Assembly (NCBI GenBank): GCA_020725405.1
Contig: DYFB01000012.1
Coordinates: forward strand, 1 to 50,411
Length of the DNA stretch: 50,411 bases
Reading direction: 5' to 3'
Source of the DNA: Symbiobacterium sp.
GTDB lineage: Bacteria; Bacillota; Sulfobacillia; UBA995; UBA9673
Shown: positions 34,529 to 42,993 of the stretch, piece after piece
Numbering within the stretch: the first letter of the stretch is position 1
How the letters are laid out: every line of letters begins with the position of its first letter
Position numbers and translations under genes: made by a program
Notes under the pieces: generated by a model
Told to the model about the DNA's origin: nothing
The model's database searches: none
What the model saw: only the letters and a program-made list of their open reading frames with translations

Positions 34529-35476
34529 GTGCCCAACAACCCCACGCTCGATAAGAACATGACAGAGACGGAGACCGCCCTGCGCCGGGAGGCCGCGAGG
34601 CTCCTCAGCCAGGGCGAGGTGGCCGTCTTCCTCGGGCACGAGGAGGGGTGGGACGGCGTGCCCGTCCCCTTCGCCGCCTCGACCGCCGCCGAGGCCGGAA
34701 GGCTCGTCTGGAACCCTCTCTCGGCTCCGCACCTGGCCAAGTACCTGCTGGACCGGCTCGAGGGCGACGAGAAGGTGGGCATCGTGGTCAACGGCTGCGG
34801 TTCGCTGGCCCTCGACCGCATCCTCAAGGACCGGCGCTTCCCGCGGGAGCGTCTCCACGTCGTCGGCATCCCGTGCTCCGGTATGCTCGACCCGGCCAGG
34901 GTCGCGGCTCTCTCCGACGAGGAGAGGGAGCGGGTCCTGAAGGACGGCCCGGTCGACCCGGGCCTCTTCCTCGACCGCTGCTCGTGGTGCGACGTGCCGA
35001 ACCCCGTCGTCAGCGACACGCTCCTCAGCGAGCCGCTGCCGGTCGTCAGACACAGGCCCGAGTACCCGAGGGTGGCCGAGCTCGAGGCCATGGACCGGGA
35101 GGAGCGGGCCGAGTACCTGAGAGGGCTCTACGAGAGGTGCATTCGCTGCTTCGCCTGCCGGAACGTCTGCCCGGCCTGCAACTGCCGGGAGTGCTGCCTC
35201 GACCAGTGGGAGCCCCTCTGGCTGGGCCGAGCCACGTCTCCGGCCGAGCAGCAGATGTTCCACTTCATCCGGGCCTTCGACGTGGCCGGCCGGTGCATCC
35301 GGTGCGGCGAGTGCGAGCGCGTCTGCTCGGTTGGCCTACCCCTCATGGAGCTCAACGATAAGTTCCTGAAGGACATCACCGAGCTGTTCGGGGTCGAGCG
35401 TCCCCATATCCCGGCGGACGTCGAGCCGCTGGGCTGCTTCGAGCCGGGCGACCCCGACCTCGAGGACCACGGATGA
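34529..35476 (+). CDS. 4Fe-4S protein of the Flx type (FlxC-like)
   Basis: A 315-aa iron-sulfur protein. The N-terminal half (about 20-190) resembles a small Rossmann-like domain with NGCGSLALDRIL, IPCSGMLDP and DRCSWCDVPNP. The C-terminal half has a ferredoxin-type cysteine run from C204 (CIRCFACRNVCPACNCRECC) and a second one from C256 (CIRCGECERVC). Proteins of this layout accompany HdrA and MvhD in Flx/Flox clusters of sulfate reducers and clostridia. GTG 34529 follows GGGAGGGG by 7 nt. The stop overlaps the first ATG of the next frame. The label FlxC-like rests on gene order and motifs. Confidence 0.85.
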   Translation: MPNNPTLDKNMTETETALRREAARLLSQGEVAVFLGHEEGWDGVPVPFAASTAAEAGRLVWNPLSAPHLAKYLLDRLEGDEKVGIVVNGCGSLALDRILKDRRFPRERLHVVGIPCSGMLDPARVAALSDEERERVLKDGPVDPGLFLDRCSWCDVPNPVVSDTLLSEPLPVVRHRPEYPRVAELEAMDREERAEYLRGLYERCIRCFACRNVCPACNCRECCLDQWEPLWLGRATSPAEQQMFHFIRAFDVAGRCIRCGECERVCSVGLPLMELNDKFLKDITELFGVERPHIPADVEPLGCFEPGDPDLEDHG

Positions 35477-35496
35477 CTGGCGAGGGAGGTCTAGAG

Positions 35497-36630
35497 ATGT
35501 CTACTAGCCTGGCTTCCGGGGCGCCGACTGCTCCGAAGGCGGTCCGTCTGGTCCGGGCGGCGGACCTCGGCCGGTGGTTGGACGCCCTTTCCGCCGGGAG
35601 CCGCGTCTGGGCCCCCCAGAGCGTCGGCGGCCGGCCCCGCTACCGCGAACTCACCCCGGGCCGGGAAGGCCGCCTCGATCTTGAGGCGGTCCGGACCGTG
35701 GATTCGCCGAAAGCCGCGCTGCTGCCGCAGACGGAGCCTCTCCTGGCCTACAGGCGGGCCAAGGACCCCGGAACCGGCCGTCCCTCGCTCGACCTCACGC
35801 CGGTCCCTCCCGCCGAACCGGTCGTCCTGTTCGGCGTCCGGCCCTGCGACGCGGCGGCCGTCGAGCTCTTGGACGGGGTCTTCCTGACCGGGGACTTCGT
35901 CGACGAGCACTACAAGGCGAGGCGGGAGAAGAGCGTCATCGTCACCGTGGCCTGCTCCGCCCCGGACCGGGCCTGCTTCTGCACTTCCTTCGGGCTGAGC
36001 CCCGGGTCGACCCGCGAAGCGGACGTCGTCCTCTACGGGCGGAGCGGGCCCGGGCCGAAGGCCGAACCGGACGCCTACTACTGCGTGGCCTACAGCGACC
36101 GCGGCGAGGCCCTCCTGACCTCAGAGGCGTCGCGGTCGGCCGGAGTCGTCGAACCGCCGGCGGACGAAGGCCAGAAGCTCGAGGACACGGTGGCCGCCTT
36201 CCGGAACCTCCCGACCCCCTTGGCCGAGAGGGTCGGCCGGGTGGACGTTGTCGACAAGCTCGACGGTCTCTTCGAGAGCCCGTACTGGGAGAAGGTCGCC
36301 GCCCGCTGCCTGGGGTGCGGGACTTGCACCTTCGTCTGCCCGACCTGCTTCTGCTTCGGCGTGGCCGATTGCGCCGCCGGCGGGCGGGGAGTGAGGTTCC
36401 GGTACTGGGACTCCTGCAAATTCCCGCACTTCCTGCGGATGGCCGGCGGGCATGACCCGCGGCCGCACAAGAAGCACCGGACCAGGCAGCGCTTCATGCA
36501 CAAGCTCAACTATCATTACCACCGGTACGGCCGGTATCTCTGCGTAGGCTGCGGCCGGTGCGTCGAGAGCTGCCCGGTGGGACTTCACCTTCCTCAGGTG
36601 GCGGACGAGGTTAGGGGGCTCGAGGGATGA
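35497..36630 (+). CDS. 4Fe-4S dicluster protein of the Flx/AsrA type (FlxB-like)
   Basis: A 377-aa protein resembling the beta/A subunits of anaerobic sulfite reductase and soluble hydrogenases. Conserved features: FGVRPCDAAAVELLDGVF, VACSAPDRACFCTSFG, then ferredoxin motifs from C271 (CLGCGTCTFVCPTCFCF) and C349 (CVGCGRCVESCP). It should relay electrons between the FAD/NAD(P)H subunit and the Hdr core. ATG 35497 is chosen since GGGAGGT (35483-35489) lies 7 nt upstream; the ATG at 35473 overlaps the previous stop. The last codons overlap the next gene by 4 nt. Confidence 0.88.
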   Translation: MSTSLASGAPTAPKAVRLVRAADLGRWLDALSAGSRVWAPQSVGGRPRYRELTPGREGRLDLEAVRTVDSPKAALLPQTEPLLAYRRAKDPGTGRPSLDLTPVPPAEPVVLFGVRPCDAAAVELLDGVFLTGDFVDEHYKARREKSVIVTVACSAPDRACFCTSFGLSPGSTREADVVLYGRSGPGPKAEPDAYYCVAYSDRGEALLTSEASRSAGVVEPPADEGQKLEDTVAAFRNLPTPLAERVGRVDVVDKLDGLFESPYWEKVAARCLGCGTCTFVCPTCFCFGVADCAAGGRGVRFRYWDSCKFPHFLRMAGGHDPRPHKKHRTRQRFMHKLNYHYHRYGRYLCVGCGRCVESCPVGLHLPQVADEVRGLEG

Positions 36631-37514
36631 GCGAACACGCGACGGCAAGAGCCGCCGCCGCGGGCTCCTGCTCCTGCGGCGAGACGTCCGGGCTTCTCGT
36701 TCCGGAGGTGGCGACCATCCTCGACGTCAGGAACGAGACTGCGGCCGGGGACGTCAAGACCTTCCGCGTGGCCCTGGACGACCCCGCGGCGGCCTGGGTC
36801 CACCGGGCCGGGCAGTGCGCTATGGTCTCCGTCTTCGGTGTGGGGGAGGCCATGATCTCCATAACCTCCTCGCCGACGCGGGGATGGCCGCTCGAACTGA
36901 GCATCAAGCGTATGGGGCGGGTGACGGGAGCCCTCCACGACGCCGGGCCAGGGGAGAAGATAGGCCTTCGCGGTCCTTACGGCAACCACTTCCCCACCGG
37001 TGACTGGAAGGGGAAGAGGCTCGTCTTCATCGCCGGCGGCATCGGTCTCGCCCCGGTGCGCTGCCTCATCGACTACTGCCTGGCCCACCGGTCGGACTTC
37101 GGGCCCGTGGACATCATCTACGGAGCCCGCTCCCCCGGCGACCTCTGCTTCAAGCCCGACATCTTCGAGAGGTGGCCCAAGGAGAAGGACACCAGGGTCC
37201 ACCTCACCGTCGACAAGGGCGACGACGAGTGGACCGGTCCCGTCGGCTTCGTCCCGGCCTTCCTGGAGGAGCTCGGGCCCTCGCCCGACAACGCGGTGGC
37301 CATCACCTGCGGTCCGCCCATCATGATCAAGTTCGTCCTCCAGGCTCTCGGCCGCCTCGGCTACACCGACGACCAGATTGTGACAACTCTCGAGCTCAAG
37401 ATGCAGTGTGGCGTGGGTAAGTGCGGACGGTGTAACATAGGGGATAAGTATGTCTGTGTGGACGGGCCTGTCTTCACTCTGAGCCAGATCAAGAAGATGC
37501 CGAACGAGTTCTGA
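36627..37514 (+). CDS. flxA: FAD/NAD(P)H reductase subunit (FlxA-like)
   Basis: A 295-aa ferredoxin-NADP reductase-type protein, close to AsrB and dihydroorotate dehydrogenase electron-transfer subunits. FAD region: AGQCAMVSVFGVGEAMISIT, then GEKIGLRGPYGNHF. NAD(P) region: VFIAGGIGLAPVRCLIDYC and TCGPPIMIKFVLQAL. A C-terminal 2Fe-2S site has C261, C266, C269 and C277 (CGVGKCGRCNIG...C). In Flx complexes this subunit oxidises NADH, and HdrA splits the electrons to ferredoxin and a disulfide. The first 20 residues are an extra Ala/Cys-rich stretch. The ATG overlaps the previous stop; it ends the operon. Confidence 0.92.
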   Translation: MSEHATARAAAAGSCSCGETSGLLVPEVATILDVRNETAAGDVKTFRVALDDPAAAWVHRAGQCAMVSVFGVGEAMISITSSPTRGWPLELSIKRMGRVTGALHDAGPGEKIGLRGPYGNHFPTGDWKGKRLVFIAGGIGLAPVRCLIDYCLAHRSDFGPVDIIYGARSPGDLCFKPDIFERWPKEKDTRVHLTVDKGDDEWTGPVGFVPAFLEELGPSPDNAVAITCGPPIMIKFVLQALGRLGYTDDQIVTTLELKMQCGVGKCGRCNIGDKYVCVDGPVFTLSQIKKMPNEF

Positions 37515-37600
37515 CGGACCTCACCCTGGCGCGCCGCTGCCCGGCCCGACCGGGGCGGTGCGTCGTCCACGACCAGACACGGCAAGGGGTTGCCCGGCGG

Positions 37601-38578
37601 GTGAGCCAGAGTCATCCCTTCAAGGCCTACGAGGAGATAAGCGACGACCTAGGGGCGGTCGAGCGGAAGCTCCGCGAAGTGCTCCAATCCGACGTACCCC
37701 TGGTGACCGAGGTCACCCAGCACCCTGCGCGCGGCGGCGGCAAGCGCCTCCGCCCGGCTCTTGTCCTGCTCGGCGGGCGGTTCTACCGGCCCGAGGAGCG
37801 CGAGCGCCTCATCGGGCTGGCGACCTCGGCCGAGCTCATCCACATGGCCACCCTTGTCCACGACGACATCGTCGACCGCGCCGACAAGAGGCGCGGCCGC
37901 GACACCGTGAACGCCCGCTGGGGGGACCGCATGGCCGTCCTGGCGGGCGACTATCTTCTCGGGTCGGCCCTGGCCCTCGTGGCCGAGTGGGGGACCCAGG
38001 AGGTCATCTCGAGCCTGTCGCGGTGTGTGCAGGAGATGGCCAAGAGCGAGATGAGGCAGTTCGGCGGGGTGAACCGCCTGGCCACCACGGAGGCCGACTA
38101 CCTCGATTGGATCGAGAAGAAGACGGCCCTCCTCATGGCTGAGTCGGCCCAGCTCGGAGCCATGGGTTCCGGGGCTCCCCCGGAGATCGTCGGGCCGCTG
38201 TGGGCCTTCGGGCGCGCTGTGGGCCTGTGCTTCCAAATCGTCGACGACCTCCTCGACCTGACGGCCCCGCCCGATCGTCTGGGCAAGCCGGCCGGCGGTG
38301 ACATCCGGAACGGGGTCTCGACCCTCCCCATCATCCACGCCCTGGCCGAATCGAGCGAGCGGGCCCGCCTGAAGGCCATCCTCCTTGACGGGCAGGGCTC
38401 GGACGACCTCGAGGAGGTCGTGGGCATCCTCCGGCGTTCGGGGTCGTTCGAGTACGCCTTCGGGCGCGCGTCGAGCTTCGCCGCCGTCGCCCGCCACGAG
38501 CTCGACAAGCTGCCGACCATCCCCGCCCGGCAGGCGCTCTCTGACATGGTCGACTCCCTCCTTTACCGGACGCACTGA
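37601..38578 (+). CDS. polyprenyl diphosphate synthase
   Basis: A 325-aa trans-isoprenyl diphosphate synthase that condenses isopentenyl diphosphate onto an allylic primer. First Asp-rich motif: HDDIVDRADKRRG (D88, D89, D92). Second: QIVDDLLDLT (about 212-221). GGGKRLRPAL binds diphosphate. Chain length cannot be read with certainty; the layout is that of hepta/octaprenyl synthases (HepT, IspB), probably for a quinone side chain or carrier lipid. GTG 37601 has an AAGGGG site about 12 nt upstream. It is separated from flxA by 86 nt. Confidence 0.92.
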   Translation: MSQSHPFKAYEEISDDLGAVERKLREVLQSDVPLVTEVTQHPARGGGKRLRPALVLLGGRFYRPEERERLIGLATSAELIHMATLVHDDIVDRADKRRGRDTVNARWGDRMAVLAGDYLLGSALALVAEWGTQEVISSLSRCVQEMAKSEMRQFGGVNRLATTEADYLDWIEKKTALLMAESAQLGAMGSGAPPEIVGPLWAFGRAVGLCFQIVDDLLDLTAPPDRLGKPAGGDIRNGVSTLPIIHALAESSERARLKAILLDGQGSDDLEEVVGILRRSGSFEYAFGRASSFAAVARHELDKLPTIPARQALSDMVDSLLYRTH

Positions 38579-38657
38579 ACCGGACCCACTGACTTCAAGA
38601 GCCGCGCCGGTCCCGCCAGGAAGGTCCGCCCGGGGCGGCGAAGAGAGGTACCCGGGG

Positions 38658-40439
38658 GTGCATCGTATGGGCACCAGCTCCAGGCGTGGGGCAAGGAGAC
38701 TGTTTCCCATCGTCCTTCTCATCGTCATCCTCGTCATCGGCTTCGGCTCGGTCCGCTATCTCTCCGCCTTCAAGGTCGACCGCGAGCCCAAGGTCGTCAT
38801 CGTCGGGGTGACCCGCGGTGCCGCCAGCGACCTTGATCGGCTGGCTCAGGCCTTCTCGGCCGGTGCTCCGGGCTACGCGGTGAAGACCCTCGCCTCCGGG
38901 GCCGGCGGCGAAATCGCGTGGGACGGCGACCCCGACCAGGCCGGGGACGGCGGCGGGGAGGCCGGCGTCCTTGACGCGCGGGAAGAAGCCCGGATGCTGG
39001 CGACGCTCCTCAAGTCCGGCTGGATAGACTGCCTCTTCGCCGAGGCCGATTTTCTCCGGGAGCTCGGGCTGCCCCTGGCCGGTCCCGTCTTCCGGCAGGC
39101 GACCCTCATCTCCGTGCTCTTCCCCTCGGCCCACCAGTCGGTCACTCTCGACGAGGCCTCGAGCATCGTGACCGCCCTCACGGCCGGCAATCCGGGCCCC
39201 TGGCCCCAGAGCGGGTTGGCCCTCCTTGGTCTCGCCGACCGGTCCCCTGACCGGCAGCTCCTCGAGGTGGCCGGCGTCTATCCGACGACGGCAACCGTCC
39301 TCGACGGGCGCTACCCCCTCACCAAGGATATCGGCCTCGCCGTCCGCTCGCCCCGGGGTCTCGCCGGGCTGGTCGGAGGCCTACCGCTCCTCGGCTCCTG
39401 GCTCCAGCCCAATCGGGAGGCCGTCGACCTCTTCCTGGAGTGGATGGGGTCGGAGGAGGCCCGCGCCGCGTTCTACGGGTCGGAGATCACCCTGGCCGCC
39501 GTCGGTGACGTAATGCTGGCCAGGAAGACCCAGCGCGAGATCGACCAGTACGGGCTCGACTACCCCTTCAAGAACGTGGCCGAGCGGCTGAGCTCGGCCG
39601 ACATCACCTTCTGTAACCTCGAGGCTCCTCTCGGTGACACCGGGAGGCCGATCCCGGGTAAGGTCATCTGGCTCCGGGGACGGCCGGAGTTCATCGAGTG
39701 CCTCAAGCTCGCTGGTTTCGACGTGATCTCGGTCTGCAACAACCACATCCTCGACTACGACTCACCCTGCATGCTCCAGACCCTGGACCTCCTCGACGAG
39801 GCCGGCATAGCCTACGTCGGCGGCGGGCGGAACATCGAGGACGCCCGGACGCCCAGGATTGTCGAGGCGGGAGGTTTGAAACTCGGTTTCATCGGCTACA
39901 CCGAGTTCGCCGATTCGTGGCTGTTCTGGGACTATTCCTACCGGCGGACGTTCCTGGCCAACGAGGATGTCCCGGGGTGCAACCCGCTCGACATGACCCT
40001 CGTCGCCGCCGATATCGCCCGGGCCAAGGAAATGGGAGCCGACCTCGTCGTCGTGAGCTACCACTGGGGCTGGGAGGACATCCTCTACCCGGCGGCCTTC
40101 AACCCCAAGAACGACCTCGAGGCCATCGCCCGGCGGACCATCGACCTCGGGGCCTCCGTCGTCCTCGGGCATCACCCGCACATCGTCCAGGGCTTCGAGG
40201 TCTACCGCGGCGGGGTCATCGCCTACAGCCTGGGCAACTTCGTCAACGACCAGGCCAAGCCGCACCAGAAGGAGGGGACCATCCTGGAGCTCCAGATAGG
40301 CCCGTCCGGCGTCCTTTCGGCGCGGATAACCCCGGTGTGGATTGAGTCGACGGCCCCGCGCTTCATGACCGGCGACGAGAAGAAAGCCATGATGGAGAAG
40401 ATCGAGCGCATCTCGGTCGGCTTCCGCAGCCGCCAGTAG
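38658..40439 (+). CDS. membrane-anchored CapA-family protein with an N-terminal binding-protein-like domain
   Basis: A 593-aa protein. One N-terminal membrane anchor (PIVLLIVILVIGFGSVRYL) is followed by about 220 residues resembling a PstS-type periplasmic binding domain (VVIVGVTRG; GRYPLTKDIGLAVRSP; FLEWMGSEEARAAFYGSE). From about residue 277 comes the CapA/PgsA metallophosphatase-like domain: LAAVGDVMLAR, FCNLEAPLGD, SVCNNHILDYD, VVSYHWGWE, LGHHPHIVQGF, YSLGNFVNDQ. CapA proteins take part in polyglutamate capsule synthesis, but no capBC genes are here, so the role is uncertain. GTG 38658 (AGAGAGGT, 8 nt away) or ATG 38667 is the start. Confidence 0.85.
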   Translation: MHRMGTSSRRGARRLFPIVLLIVILVIGFGSVRYLSAFKVDREPKVVIVGVTRGAASDLDRLAQAFSAGAPGYAVKTLASGAGGEIAWDGDPDQAGDGGGEAGVLDAREEARMLATLLKSGWIDCLFAEADFLRELGLPLAGPVFRQATLISVLFPSAHQSVTLDEASSIVTALTAGNPGPWPQSGLALLGLADRSPDRQLLEVAGVYPTTATVLDGRYPLTKDIGLAVRSPRGLAGLVGGLPLLGSWLQPNREAVDLFLEWMGSEEARAAFYGSEITLAAVGDVMLARKTQREIDQYGLDYPFKNVAERLSSADITFCNLEAPLGDTGRPIPGKVIWLRGRPEFIECLKLAGFDVISVCNNHILDYDSPCMLQTLDLLDEAGIAYVGGGRNIEDARTPRIVEAGGLKLGFIGYTEFADSWLFWDYSYRRTFLANEDVPGCNPLDMTLVAADIARAKEMGADLVVVSYHWGWEDILYPAAFNPKNDLEAIARRTIDLGASVVLGHHPHIVQGFEVYRGGVIAYSLGNFVNDQAKPHQKEGTILELQIGPSGVLSARITPVWIESTAPRFMTGDEKKAMMEKIERISVGFRSRQ

Positions 40440-40478
40440 GGAGGATGAAGGACCTCCGGGCGGCTTTTCTCCCAGAAG

Positions 40479-40526
40479 CCTCCGGCAGTAGGTCCGGGCC
40501 GGTCCCGGGCAGACTACTGCCGGAGG
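40479..40526 (+). promoter_or_regulatory. 13-bp hairpin masking the ribosome binding site of the gene at 40537
   Basis: CCTCCGGCAGTAG (40479-40491) is perfectly complementary to CTACTGCCGGAGG (40514-40526). The loop contains a smaller nested stem (CCGGG/CCCGG). The right arm includes GGAGG of the Shine-Dalgarno site GGAGGTGA (40522-40529), 7 nt before GTG 40537, and the left arm supplies the anti-SD CCTCC. No T-tract follows, so it is not a terminator. A competing small hairpin, GGCTT (40462-40466) with AAGCC (40476-40480), overlaps the left arm and could free the site. Confidence 0.7.
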
Positions 40527-40536
40527 TGATGAGGGA

Positions 40537-40743
40537 GTGGCCAACGACAAGAGGGACCGCCGCGGCGACCTGCTCAGAGACCTCAACAAGCGTAGGTTCG
40601 AAGAAGAGGTCGCCGAGGAGATAGGGATAAGCCTCGAGCGGAGGACCGGAAGACCGGCGCGTCGCGCGCGTGACGCGGCCGCCTCGCCCGGGGCCGACGG
40701 TCGGCTCTCCGGGGCCCGCGACCGGGGTCGTCCGGAGGTCTGA
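40537..40743 (+). CDS. 68-aa basic protein, faint resemblance to alpha/beta small acid-soluble spore proteins
   Basis: A small, highly charged protein. The segment FEEEVAEEIGI (about 22-32) resembles the first conserved helix of alpha/beta SASPs (K-x-E-V-A-x-E-L-G-I). The second conserved SASP region, with its Gly-Gly-x-Met stretch, is not recognisable; the C-terminal half is an Arg/Ala/Gly-rich low-complexity tail. So the family call is tentative. The start GTG is fixed by GGAGGTGA at 40522-40529, which is hidden in the upstream hairpin. It stands alone between CapA and the P-loop gene, in the same frame as the latter with one TGA between them. Confidence 0.5.
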   Translation: MANDKRDRRGDLLRDLNKRRFEEEVAEEIGISLERRTGRPARRARDAAASPGADGRLSGARDRGRPEV

Positions 40744-40830
40744 GGTCTGGAGAAGGCATCCCGGCCGGGCCCGGTCCCCGTCGGAGCTCGGGGCCGTCCG
40801 AGCGGGGTTCTCGAGAAGGAGAGACACGCC

Positions 40831-41742
40831 CTGACCGACGTCTCCGTCCTCCGGCCCCGGCCCAGGGTCATCGCCTTCGTCGGCCCGGCCGGGACGGGCA
40901 AGAGCCACCGGGCCTCGCTTGTCGCCCATGAGACCGGAGCCACGGTCGTCCTGGACGACGGGCTTCTCATCGCCGGGGGGAAGATCCTGGCCGGTCGGTC
41001 GGCCAAGCGGGAGCCGACGAAGGTGGCGGCCATGAGGCGTGCCCTGCTGGAGGACCCGGCCCATGCCGCGGAGATCCGCGAGGCCCTCCGCCGGGAGGAC
41101 CCGGACGTGCTTCTTATTATTGGCATCTCCGAGGACATGATCGGCCGGGTGGCCCGGAACCTGGGTCTTCCGCCTCCCGCCCGGATCATCCCTATCGAGG
41201 CGATGGCCTCCCCCAGGCAGATGCGCAAGGCCCTCCGCATCCGGCGAAGCGAGGACAAGCACGTCATCCCCGCCCCGACCCTCGAAGTCCGCAAGGGCTT
41301 CGACGGCTACCGCGTGGACCCGCTCAGGGTCTTCCTGAAGGCCCGCGAGGAACGGCGGGCTCTGGACCAGGAGCAGTCCGCCCCGGGTCACTTCATTGAA
41401 AAGAGCGTCGTCCGGCCGACCTGGAGCTCCCTCGGACGGTTCTACATCGAAGAGGTCGTCCTCGCGGCCATCGCCGCCCGGGCGGCCGTCGAGACGCCGG
41501 GCGTGGGTCGGGTTCACCACGTCAAGGTCGAGACGACCGAGGCCGGGGTGGCCCTCGAGCTTCACCTCGGACTGGTTTACGGTTCGGTCATCGCCGACGT
41601 GGCCGACCAGGCCCGCCGGAGCGTGGCCACGGTCCTCGAGCACATGACCGCGCTCACCTGCCGCCGGGTGGACGTCCGGATCACCAGCATCCTCCCCCCG
41701 ACGATGGCGGGGCCCCGAGAGGGTCCGTCCGAGAGGCGATGA
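40831..41742 (+). CDS. P-loop ATPase fused to an Asp23/Gls24 domain, apparent CTG start
   Basis: A 303-aa protein. Residues about 13-30 hold a P-loop (VIAFVGPAGTGKSHRASLVA), followed by VVLDDGLLIAGGKILAGRSA. From about 195 the sequence is an Asp23/Gls24 (DUF322) domain: RFYIEEVVLAAIAARAAVE, VALELHLGLVYGSVIADVA, LTCRRVDVRITSI. Asp23 proteins are linked to envelope stress in Gram-positives. Between the TGA at 40741 and the P-loop the frame has no ATG, GTG or TTG, but CTG 40831 lies 7 nt after AAGGAGAG (40816-40823). The first standard start (GTG near 41014) would delete the P-loop. I therefore assign CTG. Confidence 0.75.
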   Translation: MTDVSVLRPRPRVIAFVGPAGTGKSHRASLVAHETGATVVLDDGLLIAGGKILAGRSAKREPTKVAAMRRALLEDPAHAAEIREALRREDPDVLLIIGISEDMIGRVARNLGLPPPARIIPIEAMASPRQMRKALRIRRSEDKHVIPAPTLEVRKGFDGYRVDPLRVFLKAREERRALDQEQSAPGHFIEKSVVRPTWSSLGRFYIEEVVLAAIAARAAVETPGVGRVHHVKVETTEAGVALELHLGLVYGSVIADVADQARRSVATVLEHMTALTCRRVDVRITSILPPTMAGPREGPSERR

Positions 41743-42986
<1,244 letters not shown>

Positions 42987-42993
42987 TACGGGT

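Noticed and set aside
40479-40526. Rho-independent terminator after the CapA gene
   Set aside because: No T-tract follows the stem, and the right arm contains the ribosome binding site of the next gene, so a translational role fits better.
40537-41742. A single gene running from 40537 through 41742 with TGA at 40741 read through (selenocysteine or suppression)
   Set aside because: The two parts are in the same frame, but a strong independent ribosome binding site precedes CTG 40831, and the 40655-40830 translation is low-complexity with no insertion-element-like hairpin seen after the TGA.
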